12,695 nucleotides of DNA from Microbacteriaceae bacterium (lineage in GTDB: Bacteria; Actinomycetota; Actinomycetes; Actinomycetales; Microbacteriaceae), in NCBI GenBank assembly GCA_025464125.1, contig JAODLU010000126.1, positions 1 to 12,695 on the forward strand, in the 5' to 3' direction. A program made the position numbers and the translations under genes. Every line of letters starts with the position of its first letter. Position 1 is the stretch's first letter. The notes under the pieces are model-generated. The model was not told where the DNA came from. It searched no databases and saw only the letters and a list, made by a program, of their open reading frames with translations. Shown here piece by piece: positions 7,226 to 12,695 of the stretch.

Positions 7226-8461
7226 TTAGGCCTGCGCCCCGGACTGAAACTGACGACCGGCGATGCGCCTCTGCGCCACGAAGCCGACCGCAGCCACCAC
7301 AAGCGTCACAGCGCCGTAGCCGATCACCGTGTCGAGCAGGCCGAACGGTGCGATGAGCTGGCCGGCAATGAGAGCCGGCACGCCGAACGCCAGGTAAGCG
7401 ACGAGAAAGACGGCGGCGAACAGCTCGGCCCGCTGGTCGGCGCGCGCAAGCGGCCCGATGATCCGAAGCGCGCCGGAGAAGGATGCGCCGAACCCGACCC
7501 CGCCGACGGCAGCGCCCACGAACAGCAGCGGCAGCCATCCCACGACGATGCTGGTCACGATGATCGCCACTCCGATAAACACGAGAAGGGTGCCGAGTAC
7601 CGTTACCCGCCGTGCAATAACGCGACCCAGGAAGAGGCCGGCGACCGCGGCGGCAGCGGGTTCGAGGAAAGCCGCGAGGCCGTTGACCAGCCCGCTGTCG
7701 ATGTGAAACACCTCCCGAATGACCGATGGTGCCAGTCCCAGAAAGAGGCCGGCCAGCATCCACGCAGCTACGTGCACCGGAATGGATGCCGCGAACTCGG
7801 GCCGCGCCTCTGCAGGGATCGACAAGCGGGGCACGAGTGATGCACGCACGCCGGGTCGGGGGGTCACGGTTTCGGCTGACAGCACGACTACTGCGATGCC
7901 GAGGATCATTACGAGCGACAGCGCGCTGAAGATGATCACGTTGGGAATGAGGCTGAACTGCACAGCGAATCCGGAGGCCAGGGCGCCGAGGGCGAGACCG
8001 GCGGCTGGTGCGGTGCCGCCGACCACCGCGCCGAGCTTCTTGAAGCGATCGGGGGCGAGCTCGACGATGGACGCGGTGAACGCACTGCTTGCAGCACCGG
8101 TCGCGATGCCCTGGATGGCGCGTGCGGCGATGATCCAGCCGATGTTCGGCGCGAAGACGAACATGACCATCGCTGCGAGTTCCACGACCAGGGCCCCGAT
8201 CAGCACTGGCCGGCGTCCGATGTGGTCTGAAAGCGATCCGGCCACGAGGAGGGCGAGCAGCAGGCCAACGGCGTAGGTTGCGAATGCAACGGTGAGCACC
8301 CAGGCGGGGAAGGCCCAGCGCTCTTCGAACAGTACGAAGAGCGGCGTGGGTGCCCCGGCAGCCAGGTACATGCCAACGAGCGCAAGGGCGGTTCCGGCGA
8401 ACGCCGCAGTCGGCGGAAGGCGCAGTACCTGCGGGACGGGGGATGCTGGTGCTGAAGACAT
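7226..8461 (-). CDS. MFS transporter, 12-TM drug/small-molecule type
   Basis: A 411-residue membrane protein with about 12 hydrophobic segments, the standard size for a major facilitator efflux or uptake carrier. The cytoplasmic loop between TM2 and TM3 has motif A, GSLSDHIGRRPVLIGA, at about residues 75-90. TM4 carries ARAIQGIATGAASS (motif B-like Arg), and G-T-A-P-A-A-G-L-A-L-G fits motif C of TM5, which points to an exporter. A hydrophilic loop at about 200-220 separates the halves, and a second RR motif occurs near 280. Start ATG 8461 has AGGAA about 6 bases upstream. It is divergent from tetR across an 86-bp spacer holding two shared palindromes, so repression by that TetR is likely. The stop lies 11 bases from the helicase stop. 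The substrate is unknown. Confidence 0.92.
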   Translation of the reverse strand: MSSAPASPVPQVLRLPPTAAFAGTALALVGMYLAAGAPTPLFVLFEERWAFPAWVLTVAFATYAVGLLLALLVAGSLSDHIGRRPVLIGALVVELAAMVMFVFAPNIGWIIAARAIQGIATGAASSAFTASIVELAPDRFKKLGAVVGGTAPAAGLALGALASGFAVQFSLIPNVIIFSALSLVMILGIAVVVLSAETVTPRPGVRASLVPRLSIPAEARPEFAASIPVHVAAWMLAGLFLGLAPSVIREVFHIDSGLVNGLAAFLEPAAAAVAGLFLGRVIARRVTVLGTLLVFIGVAIIVTSIVVGWLPLLFVGAAVGGVGFGASFSGALRIIGPLARADQRAELFAAVFLVAYLAFGVPALIAGQLIAPFGLLDTVIGYGAVTLVVAAVGFVAQRRIAGRQFQSGAQA

Positions 8462-8470
8462 GAGGTTCCT

Positions 8471-8490
8471 AACGCAAAAGGGTTTGCTTT
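8471..8490. promoter_or_regulatory. TetR operator copy 1, AAnGCAA-N6-TTGCTTT
   Basis: AACGCAAAAGGGTTTGCTTT is an imperfect palindrome: GCAAA and TTTGC arms around AGGG, extended by AA/TT with one mismatch at the third position. It lies 9 bases before the MFS start codon, in the likely 5' leader just downstream of the predicted MFS -10 (8495-8500). It matches copy 2 (8517-8536) in arm length, spacing and even in the mismatched position. A repressor bound here would block the MFS transcript, so the adjacent TetR is the expected ligand. This is inference from position and symmetry. Confidence 0.75.
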
Positions 8491-8494
8491 ACGG

Positions 8495-8523
8495 AAGGTA
8501 CAAGGCACAGGAGCTAAATGCAA
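8495..8523 (-). promoter_or_regulatory. Predicted sigma-70-type promoter of the MFS gene
   Basis: On the minus strand, TTGCAT (8523-8518) is followed by exactly 17 bases and then TACCTT (8500-8495), which fits TTGnnn-17-TAnnnT. Transcription would start around 8487-8489, inside operator copy 1, leaving a short leader with AGGAA before ATG 8461. Both operator copies touch this promoter or its start site. The call rests on consensus only. Confidence 0.5.
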
Positions 8524-8536
8524 TTCCCATTGCTTT
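8517..8536. promoter_or_regulatory. TetR operator copy 2, AAnGCAA-N6-TTGCTTT
   Basis: AATGCAATTCCCATTGCTTT has arms GCAAT and ATTGC around TCCC, again with AA/TT flanks and one mismatch, the same architecture as 8471-8490. It covers the predicted -35 of the MFS promoter (TTGCAT on the minus strand, 8518-8523) and the spacer just before the predicted tetR -10 (8536-8541). A dimer bound here could switch off both divergent genes at once. The two copies start 46 bp apart. Confidence 0.75.
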
Positions 8537-8541
8537 AGAAT
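8536..8541 (+). promoter_or_regulatory. Predicted -10 box of tetR (leaderless transcript)
   Basis: TAGAAT ends 6 bases before ATG 8548, and no Shine-Dalgarno sequence precedes that ATG. This spacing is the usual one for actinobacterial leaderless messages, where transcription begins at the A of the start codon. The -35 region is weak. Operator copy 2 runs up to this box and shares one base with it, so binding would be autorepressive. Confidence 0.5.
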
Positions 8542-8547
8542 TAGTTT

Positions 8548-9099
8548 ATGGAAATCCAGCACGCGCCAGCCAGACGCACAGGGGGCAGGAGCGCATTAGT
8601 GCTAGCCGCTGTGCGCTCAGCACTCGAAGAACTCGTCAAAGAAAAAGGCAGCGAGTACGTAACCGTGCCCATGATCGCAGAGCGCGCCGGAGTGAACCCG
8701 TCGAGCATCTACCGCCGCTGGGGGGACCTGCCGACGCTGATCAACGAGATCGCCACCTATCGGCTCGATCCCGCCCGCCCCCTGCCGGACAGCGGCGATC
8801 TTCGGCAGGACCTGCTTGCCTGGGCGGGAGAGCTCGTCACCCACTACAGCATCCCGGTCAACGCCGCCCTGCTGCGTGCGGGCGCAGCGACAGCCGGCGA
8901 GCAGGAATCCGATTGCCTGCGCAATCGCCGAAGCGAGGCAGTGATGTTCGTCGAACGCGCCGGAGCGGTCATCGGCAGTGACGAGATCATCGACCACATT
9001 GTCGCGCCCGTCATTTACCGGGTGATCTTCGCACCATGGACCCTGACTGGCGAAACTGCCGCAGGACTTGTCGAACAACTCTTCTCGCGCACGCCATAA
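8548..9099 (+). CDS. TetR/AcrR family transcriptional regulator
   Basis: A 183-residue regulator. Residues about 15-65 form the TetR DNA-binding domain: helix ALVLAAVRSALEELVKEKG, then helix-turn-helix YVTVPMIAERAGVNPSSIYRRWGDLPTLI with the signature S-x-x-x-Y-R-R-W. The C-terminal 110 residues are helical and would bind a small ligand; they resemble TetR_C families that follow a Y-R-R-W type HTH. ATG 8548 lacks a Shine-Dalgarno but has a -10 box at leaderless spacing. It is divergent from the MFS transporter and 9 bases upstream of a hydrolase gene. The two GCAA-N6-TTGC palindromes in the intergenic spacer are its likely targets. It probably represses itself, the downstream genes and the MFS gene until an inducer binds; the inducer is unknown. 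Confidence 0.92.
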   Translation: MEIQHAPARRTGGRSALVLAAVRSALEELVKEKGSEYVTVPMIAERAGVNPSSIYRRWGDLPTLINEIATYRLDPARPLPDSGDLRQDLLAWAGELVTHYSIPVNAALLRAGAATAGEQESDCLRNRRSEAVMFVERAGAVIGSDEIIDHIVAPVIYRVIFAPWTLTGETAAGLVEQLFSRTP

Positions 9100-9108
9100 A
9101 GTCAGCAC

Positions 9109-9912
9109 ATGACAACTGGCGAGGCGCGGGATGGCGAAAAATCCCGCACCCGACGCGGCATCACGTGGTACGGGAGCCGTGCGGAAGTAGACGGGCTCGC
9201 GCTCGTTGCTAAGAGGTTCGCGGGGCCGGCGGATGCCGCATCCGGACCATTCGTGCTCGTGCACGGGATCGGCGTCTCCTCGCGCTACTTTCACCCGATG
9301 GCGCAGCAACTCGCAAAGCTCGGGGAGACCTGGGCTGTCGACCTGCCAGGGTACGGAGCCGCACCCAACCCGAAACGACAGGTCAGCATCGCCGAACACG
9401 CTGGAGTGCTAGCGGGCTTCCTGCGCCAGGCCGGCATCGAGAAACCGACGGTAGTCGGACATTCGATGGGCAGCCAGGTCGTCTCCCGCTTCGCCGTCGA
9501 CTTTCCTCACCTGAGCGATCGCATCGTGCTGATGGCTCCGACAGTAGATCCCCGGCACCGCACTTTCGGCGCGCAGGCGCTGCGCCTCGGCGTGGATGTG
9601 ACGCGTGAGTGGCCAATTGTGAACGGCATCGTGTTCACCGATTACATGTTTCGCTGCGGGATTCCCTGGTTCATCCGGCAGCTTTCACCCCTGCTCGATG
9701 ACGTGATCGAAGAGCGCCTGCCCAGGCTTTCGCAGCCGACCCTGGTGCTGCGCGGCGACAGGGACCCGATCGTCTCCCGCGAGTGGGCAGAGGCCGTGAC
9801 AGCACTGTTGCCTCATGGCGAATTCGCGGAAGTGAAAGGGCCGCACATCGTCATGTACACCGATCCCGTGCGCACTGCCGAGCTCATCGCCGGCCACGCG
9901 GCCCGCGAGTAG
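9109..9912 (+). CDS. alpha/beta-fold hydrolase
   Basis: A 267-residue alpha/beta hydrolase with a complete triad. LVHGIG (50-55) is the oxyanion strand-loop, DLPGYGAAP (78-86) the second turn, GHSMG with Ser119 the nucleophile elbow, LRGDRDP the acid loop (Asp219, or Asp217), and GPH the catalytic His246. The first 20 residues are hydrophilic, with no signal peptide, so it is cytoplasmic. The cap region (about 145-205) contains a hydrophobic stretch around VNGIVFTDYMFRCGIPWF, which would line an acyl or ring pocket. It lies 9 bases after tetR, so it is probably co-transcribed and controlled by it. No clear Shine-Dalgarno precedes ATG 9109; coupling with tetR translation is possible. Likely an esterase or lactonase-like enzyme; the substrate is not deducible. 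Confidence 0.88.
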   Translation: MTTGEARDGEKSRTRRGITWYGSRAEVDGLALVAKRFAGPADAASGPFVLVHGIGVSSRYFHPMAQQLAKLGETWAVDLPGYGAAPNPKRQVSIAEHAGVLAGFLRQAGIEKPTVVGHSMGSQVVSRFAVDFPHLSDRIVLMAPTVDPRHRTFGAQALRLGVDVTREWPIVNGIVFTDYMFRCGIPWFIRQLSPLLDDVIEERLPRLSQPTLVLRGDRDPIVSREWAEAVTALLPHGEFAEVKGPHIVMYTDPVRTAELIAGHAARE

Positions 9913-9939
9913 AGTGCCGACAATGATGCCGCTGAGGGT

Positions 9940-9957
9940 GCCGCGAAAGCCCGCGGC
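9940..9957 (+). other. GC-rich hairpin directly abutting a start codon
   Basis: GCCGCG (9940-9945), a 6-base loop AAAGCC, and CGCGGC (9952-9957) form a perfect six-pair G/C stem that ends on the base before ATG 9958. In RNA it would leave little single-stranded room for ribosome binding at the downstream gene. It could tune translation, or could be chance in GC-rich DNA. Confidence 0.35.
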
Positions 9958-10635
9958 ATGAGCAGGATCGGTGACATCGGCGCAGTGGTCGTCGACCGTG
10001 GCTACCAGCTGCGTGAGCAGGCGCGGCACCTGCTGCGGGGCGGTGACCTGCACGACAGGTATTCGACCGGTGACGGGGCTCCCGTGCTGTTACTGCCTGG
10101 CGTGTACGAAACATGGCAGTTTCTACGACCCGTTGCCGATCACCTTCATGCGCTCGGGCACCCGATTCACATCCTGGCCCAGCTCGGTTACAACAGGCTC
10201 ACCGTCGTCGACTCTGCTGCTCTCGCGCAGCACTACATCGACCAGAACGACCTCCACAGCGTGGTGCTCATGGCGCACAGCAAAGGCGGGCTTATCGGCA
10301 AACACATGATGGTGACGGATGACACCGGCGGCCGGGTTGCGCGTCTCATCGCTGTCAACAGCCCCTTTGGCGGTTCGTCGCTCGCACGGTATGCGCCAGT
10401 GCGCACGCTGCGCGCTTTCCTGCCCACCGATGCCACGGTGATGACGCTCGCGGCGAACCTTGCAGCGAACGCGCGTATCACCTCCATCTACAGCAGGGTC
10501 GACCCGATCATCCCGAACGGCAGCAGGCTTGAGGGTGCGGTCAACATCGAACTGCCCATGGTCGGTCATTTCAGACCCCTTGGGTCGCCCCTGCTCTTTG
10601 ATGCGGTCGATGGCGCTGTGGGTCACCAGAGGTAG
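9958..10635 (+). CDS. Lipase/esterase-like alpha/beta hydrolase
   Basis: A 225-residue compact alpha/beta hydrolase without the usual cap domain. LLLPGVYETW (44-53) is the oxyanion strand-loop, AHSKGG (106-111) the nucleophile elbow with Ser108, VNSPFGGSSLA (133-143) follows strand 6, SRVDPIIP (179-186) contains the acid Asp182, and MVGHFRPL has His204. The triad and the S-P-F-G-G-S segment resemble triacylglycerol lipase/PGAP1-like esterases. There is no signal peptide, so it is probably cytoplasmic. It follows the other hydrolase by 45 bases and precedes the DHA2 transporter by 4 bases, so it likely belongs to the TetR-headed unit. The only in-frame start is ATG 9958; the ribosome site is poor and a hairpin abuts the start. 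The substrate is unknown. Confidence 0.85.
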   Translation: MSRIGDIGAVVVDRGYQLREQARHLLRGGDLHDRYSTGDGAPVLLLPGVYETWQFLRPVADHLHALGHPIHILAQLGYNRLTVVDSAALAQHYIDQNDLHSVVLMAHSKGGLIGKHMMVTDDTGGRVARLIAVNSPFGGSSLARYAPVRTLRAFLPTDATVMTLAANLAANARITSIYSRVDPIIPNGSRLEGAVNIELPMVGHFRPLGSPLLFDAVDGAVGHQR

Positions 10636-10639
10636 AACA

Positions 10640-12040
10640 ATGGGGGGAATGCAGAAGCACGAGAAGCTCGTCCTCGCAATCGCGATCCTCGCCTCAACCG
10701 TCTCATTCCTCGACGGTTCAGTGATCACCGTGGCGCTGCCCGCCATCATGCGGGAACTCGGCGGTGGCCTGAGCACGCAGCAATGGGTATCTGACGCTTA
10801 CCTGATCACCCTCGGCTCGCTGATTCTCGTTGCCGGGTCGCTTTCCGATGTCTTCGGCCGAATTGTGGTGCTGAGGTGGGGGCTCGTGATCTTCGGCGTC
10901 GCTTCGCTGGCATGCGCGGTCGCGCCAACGGCGGAGGTGCTGATCATCGCACGCGGTGTGCAGGGCATCGGGGGAGCGCTGCTCGTTCCGAGTTCGCTCG
11001 CGCTGATCCTGTCCAACTTCCGTGGTCCGGCCCAGGCCAAAGCGATCGGAACATGGACTGCTGCCACCAGCGGGTCATTCATTGCGGGGCCACTGCTCGG
11101 CGGATTGTTCGTCGACTTTCTTTCTTGGCGATGGGTCTTCGCCATCAACATCCCGATCATCGCGGTCGTGCTGGTGCTGCTGTTCGTGCTTCGCCAAAAA
11201 GACGTGCGGCTCGAGGGCGTTTCGATCGACTTTCCTGGAGCGATTCTCGGCGTGTTCGGTCTCGGGCTTCCGGTCTTCGCGCTCATCGAGTTCCAGAACT
11301 TCGGCTGGGGCAATCCGCTCATCTGGGGCTCGCTCACGATCGGGATACTCGCGCTGGCGGCCTTCTACTGGCGGCAGCGGGTGGCGAAGCAGCCCATGGT
11401 GCCCCTTGCGCTGTTCCGGGTGCGCAACTTTGCAGTCGGCAACGTCTCGACCCTCCTCATCTATGGCGCCCTGTCGCTCGGCGGCTTCATCCTCGCGGTG
11501 TTCCTGCAGCAGGTCGGTGGCTACCCTGCCACCTTCGCCGGCATCGCCATGCTGCCCGTCACGATCATCAGCCTGCTTGGATCGACATTCATCGGCGGAC
11601 TGGCTGGCAAGTACGGTCCACGCCTGTTCATGACCATCGGCCCAATCATCGGCGGAGCCGGGTTTCTCTGGTACCTCACCATGGACACCACGCCCATCTA
11701 CTGGACCCAGGTGCTGCCCGGGGTGTTGCTTTTCGGCGTCGGTCTTACGATCACCGTCGCGCCCCTCACGAGCGCGATCCTCGGCGCCATCGACGAGAAG
11801 CAGTCAGGCATCGCGTCCGCCATCAACAATGCGGTTTCGCGCATCGCGGGGCTCATCGCCATTGCCATGCTCGGTCTCATCATCGGTTCGAAGCTCGACC
11901 TCGGCGGGTTCCACCGCACGGTCATCGTGACTGCGTGCCTGCTGTTCGCTGGCGGTGTGGTTTCGTTCGCGGGCATCCGCAACCCGAAGCCAGGCGACAA
12001 GCCAGTGGCCGTTGCCGTGACGCAGGATGCTGGCAGCTAG
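10640..12040 (+). CDS. DHA2-family MFS transporter (EmrB/QacA type, 14-TM)
   Basis: A 466-residue membrane protein of drug:H+ antiporter-2 type. FLDGSVITVALPAI (23-36) is the TM1 D1 motif (family form LDxTIVNVALP), GSLSDVFGRIVVLRWG (about 66-81) is motif A, ARGVQGIGGALLVPSS (104-119) is motif B, and FIAGPLLGG is motif C. Hydrophobic segments continue to about residue 455, consistent with 14 TM helices, and the C-terminal tail is short. Start ATG 10640 has AGAGG 7 bases upstream and lies 4 bases after the lipase-like stop; ATG 10649 is less well placed. The longer upstream in-frame reading is discarded because it overlaps the hydrolase. It probably exports an organic compound under TetR control. 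The stop codon lies in a CTAG shared with the convergent prenyltransferase gene. Confidence 0.93.
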   Translation: MGGMQKHEKLVLAIAILASTVSFLDGSVITVALPAIMRELGGGLSTQQWVSDAYLITLGSLILVAGSLSDVFGRIVVLRWGLVIFGVASLACAVAPTAEVLIIARGVQGIGGALLVPSSLALILSNFRGPAQAKAIGTWTAATSGSFIAGPLLGGLFVDFLSWRWVFAINIPIIAVVLVLLFVLRQKDVRLEGVSIDFPGAILGVFGLGLPVFALIEFQNFGWGNPLIWGSLTIGILALAAFYWRQRVAKQPMVPLALFRVRNFAVGNVSTLLIYGALSLGGFILAVFLQQVGGYPATFAGIAMLPVTIISLLGSTFIGGLAGKYGPRLFMTIGPIIGGAGFLWYLTMDTTPIYWTQVLPGVLLFGVGLTITVAPLTSAILGAIDEKQSGIASAINNAVSRIAGLIAIAMLGLIIGSKLDLGGFHRTVIVTACLLFAGGVVSFAGIRNPKPGDKPVAVAVTQDAGS

Positions 12041-12695
12041 GCGAGCAGGCGCTGGCCGCTGAAGGCGAGCATCACGACGTTGACGATCGCTGCGGCGATG
12101 ATCAGCTGGAAAAGCAGCCGGGTCGGTGGCCTGCGCAGCGCGATGGCCACTGCCGCCGCAAGCAGCAGGGTAAGAACGAGCCCGACAACCTGCAACACGG
12201 TCTTGTCTCCGCCCGGCCCAACGAACGCAAGCACCGCGGCCACAGCGAGAACCGCCCAGATCACGACACCCGACGCCGTGCGCCCGAGACGGTGTGGCAG
12301 GCCCCTTATGCCCGTGCGACGGTCGTCCTCGAGGTCGGGCAGCACGTTCGCGAAGTGCGCAGCCACCCCGAGCATCGCGCCGAGGCCGAGCGCCCAGGGT
12401 GCGGCGATGGCAGCATGGGGGCGAGCCAGCGTGACGATCATCGGCAGCAGCCCGAAGCTCACGATGTACGGCACGACCGAGAACGGCGTGTTCTTGAGCC
12501 CCGCGTTGTACGCCCAGGCCGAGGCGATGAAGACGGCCTGGGTGAGCGCGGCCCAGCCGCCGAGGGGGAGGGCGACGACGATCGAGGCGGCCGCTGTCGC
12601 GAACGCGGTGTTCCGCACGAGTGTCGCGGAGACCAGCCCCAGTGCCACCGGCTTGTCGGTGCGGCCCACCGCGCGGTCGCGCTCGGCGTCGATCC
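12037..12695 (-). CDS. UbiA-family prenyltransferase, 5' end cut by window
   Basis: About 218 C-terminal residues of an integral-membrane aromatic or lipid prenyltransferase; the family is usually about 290 residues, so some 70-80 are missing beyond the window. Seen at the edge: DAERDRAVGRTDKPV, the end of the first Asp-rich motif (N-D-x-x-D-x-x-x-D), which binds Mg2+ and the prenyl diphosphate. Farther on: NVLPDLEDDRRTGIRGLPHRLG, the second D-x-x-x-D motif. Several hydrophobic helices follow. GTG 12669 looks like a start but lies inside the conserved motif, so it is not one. Possible roles are menaquinone or related lipid-quinone biosynthesis; the acceptor cannot be told. The TAG stop shares CTAG (12037-12040) with the DHA2 gene. 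Confidence 0.88.
   Translation of the reverse strand, partial: IDAERDRAVGRTDKPVALGLVSATLVRNTAFATAAASIVVALPLGGWAALTQAVFIASAWAYNAGLKNTPFSVVPYIVSFGLLPMIVTLARPHAAIAAPWALGLGAMLGVAAHFANVLPDLEDDRRTGIRGLPHRLGRTASGVVIWAVLAVAAVLAFVGPGGDKTVLQVVGLVLTLLLAAAVAIALRRPPTRLLFQLIIAAAIVNVVMLAFSGQRLLA

Noticed and set aside
6795..7763. A 322-codon minus-strand open frame across the helicase end and MFS end
   Set aside because: It overlaps two strongly supported genes in the wrong frames and is Arg-rich with no motifs.
12640..12669. GTG 12669 as the start of the prenyltransferase
   Set aside because: The frame continues upstream through the conserved DAERD motif to the window edge, so the real start lies outside.
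1..12695. Defence island, phage, insertion sequence or CRISPR array
   Set aside because: No transposase, integrase, nuclease, repeat-spacer pattern or tRNA-adjacent direct repeat is visible. The single helicase lacks nuclease or other defence partners.

Overview
The window is a gene-dense stretch of about 12.7 kb from a high-GC actinobacterium. Codon use is strongly biased to G/C in third position and the SRPBCC-MarR pair overlaps by ATGA. The DExH helicase has the long C-terminal region seen in actinobacterial helicases, one promoter looks leaderless, and the words GGATGCC/GGCATCC recur. Together these fit Actinomycetota, most likely Microbacteriaceae; the family call is inference. There are no tRNA or rRNA genes, insertion sequences, CRISPR arrays or phage genes, and no gene-free stretch longer than about 100 bases.

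Layout, left to right. (1) 18-809 (+): an alpha/beta hydrolase. It is followed by a 40-bp inverted/direct repeat (811-850) and then a two-gene unit, an SRPBCC protein and a MarR regulator (865-1727, +). The repeat is probably the MarR operator. (2) 1732-4614 (-): a three-gene operon, read right to left: an EthD/NIPSNAP-like small protein, an unusual 518-residue SDR-like protein with a CxxC-x14-CxxC zinc-ribbon-type motif, and a classical SDR. (3) 4716-7214 (+): a Ski2-like DExH helicase, divergent from that operon. (4) 7226-8461 (-): a 12-TM MFS transporter. It is divergent from a TetR regulator (8548-9099, +) across an 86-bp AT-rich spacer that carries two copies of a GCAA-N6-TTGC palindrome placed over recognisable promoters. 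(5) TetR heads a probable four-gene unit: TetR, alpha/beta hydrolase, lipase-like hydrolase, and a DHA2-type MFS transporter (8548-12040, +). (6) 12037-12695 (-): a UbiA-family prenyltransferase cut by the window edge; its stop codon shares the sequence CTAG with the DHA2 stop codon.

How the genes may work together. Two local regulators (MarR and TetR) each sit beside hydrolases; two MFS exporters flank the TetR block; two SDRs and an EthD-like protein form one operon. The simplest reading is accessory metabolism: sensing, hydrolysis or oxidoreduction, and export of small organic compounds. No substrate can be named from sequence. The clearest signals are the two operator arrays and the divergent zinc-ribbon SDR, which has Thr where the catalytic Tyr of SDRs should be. 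I see no obvious defence system or mobile element.
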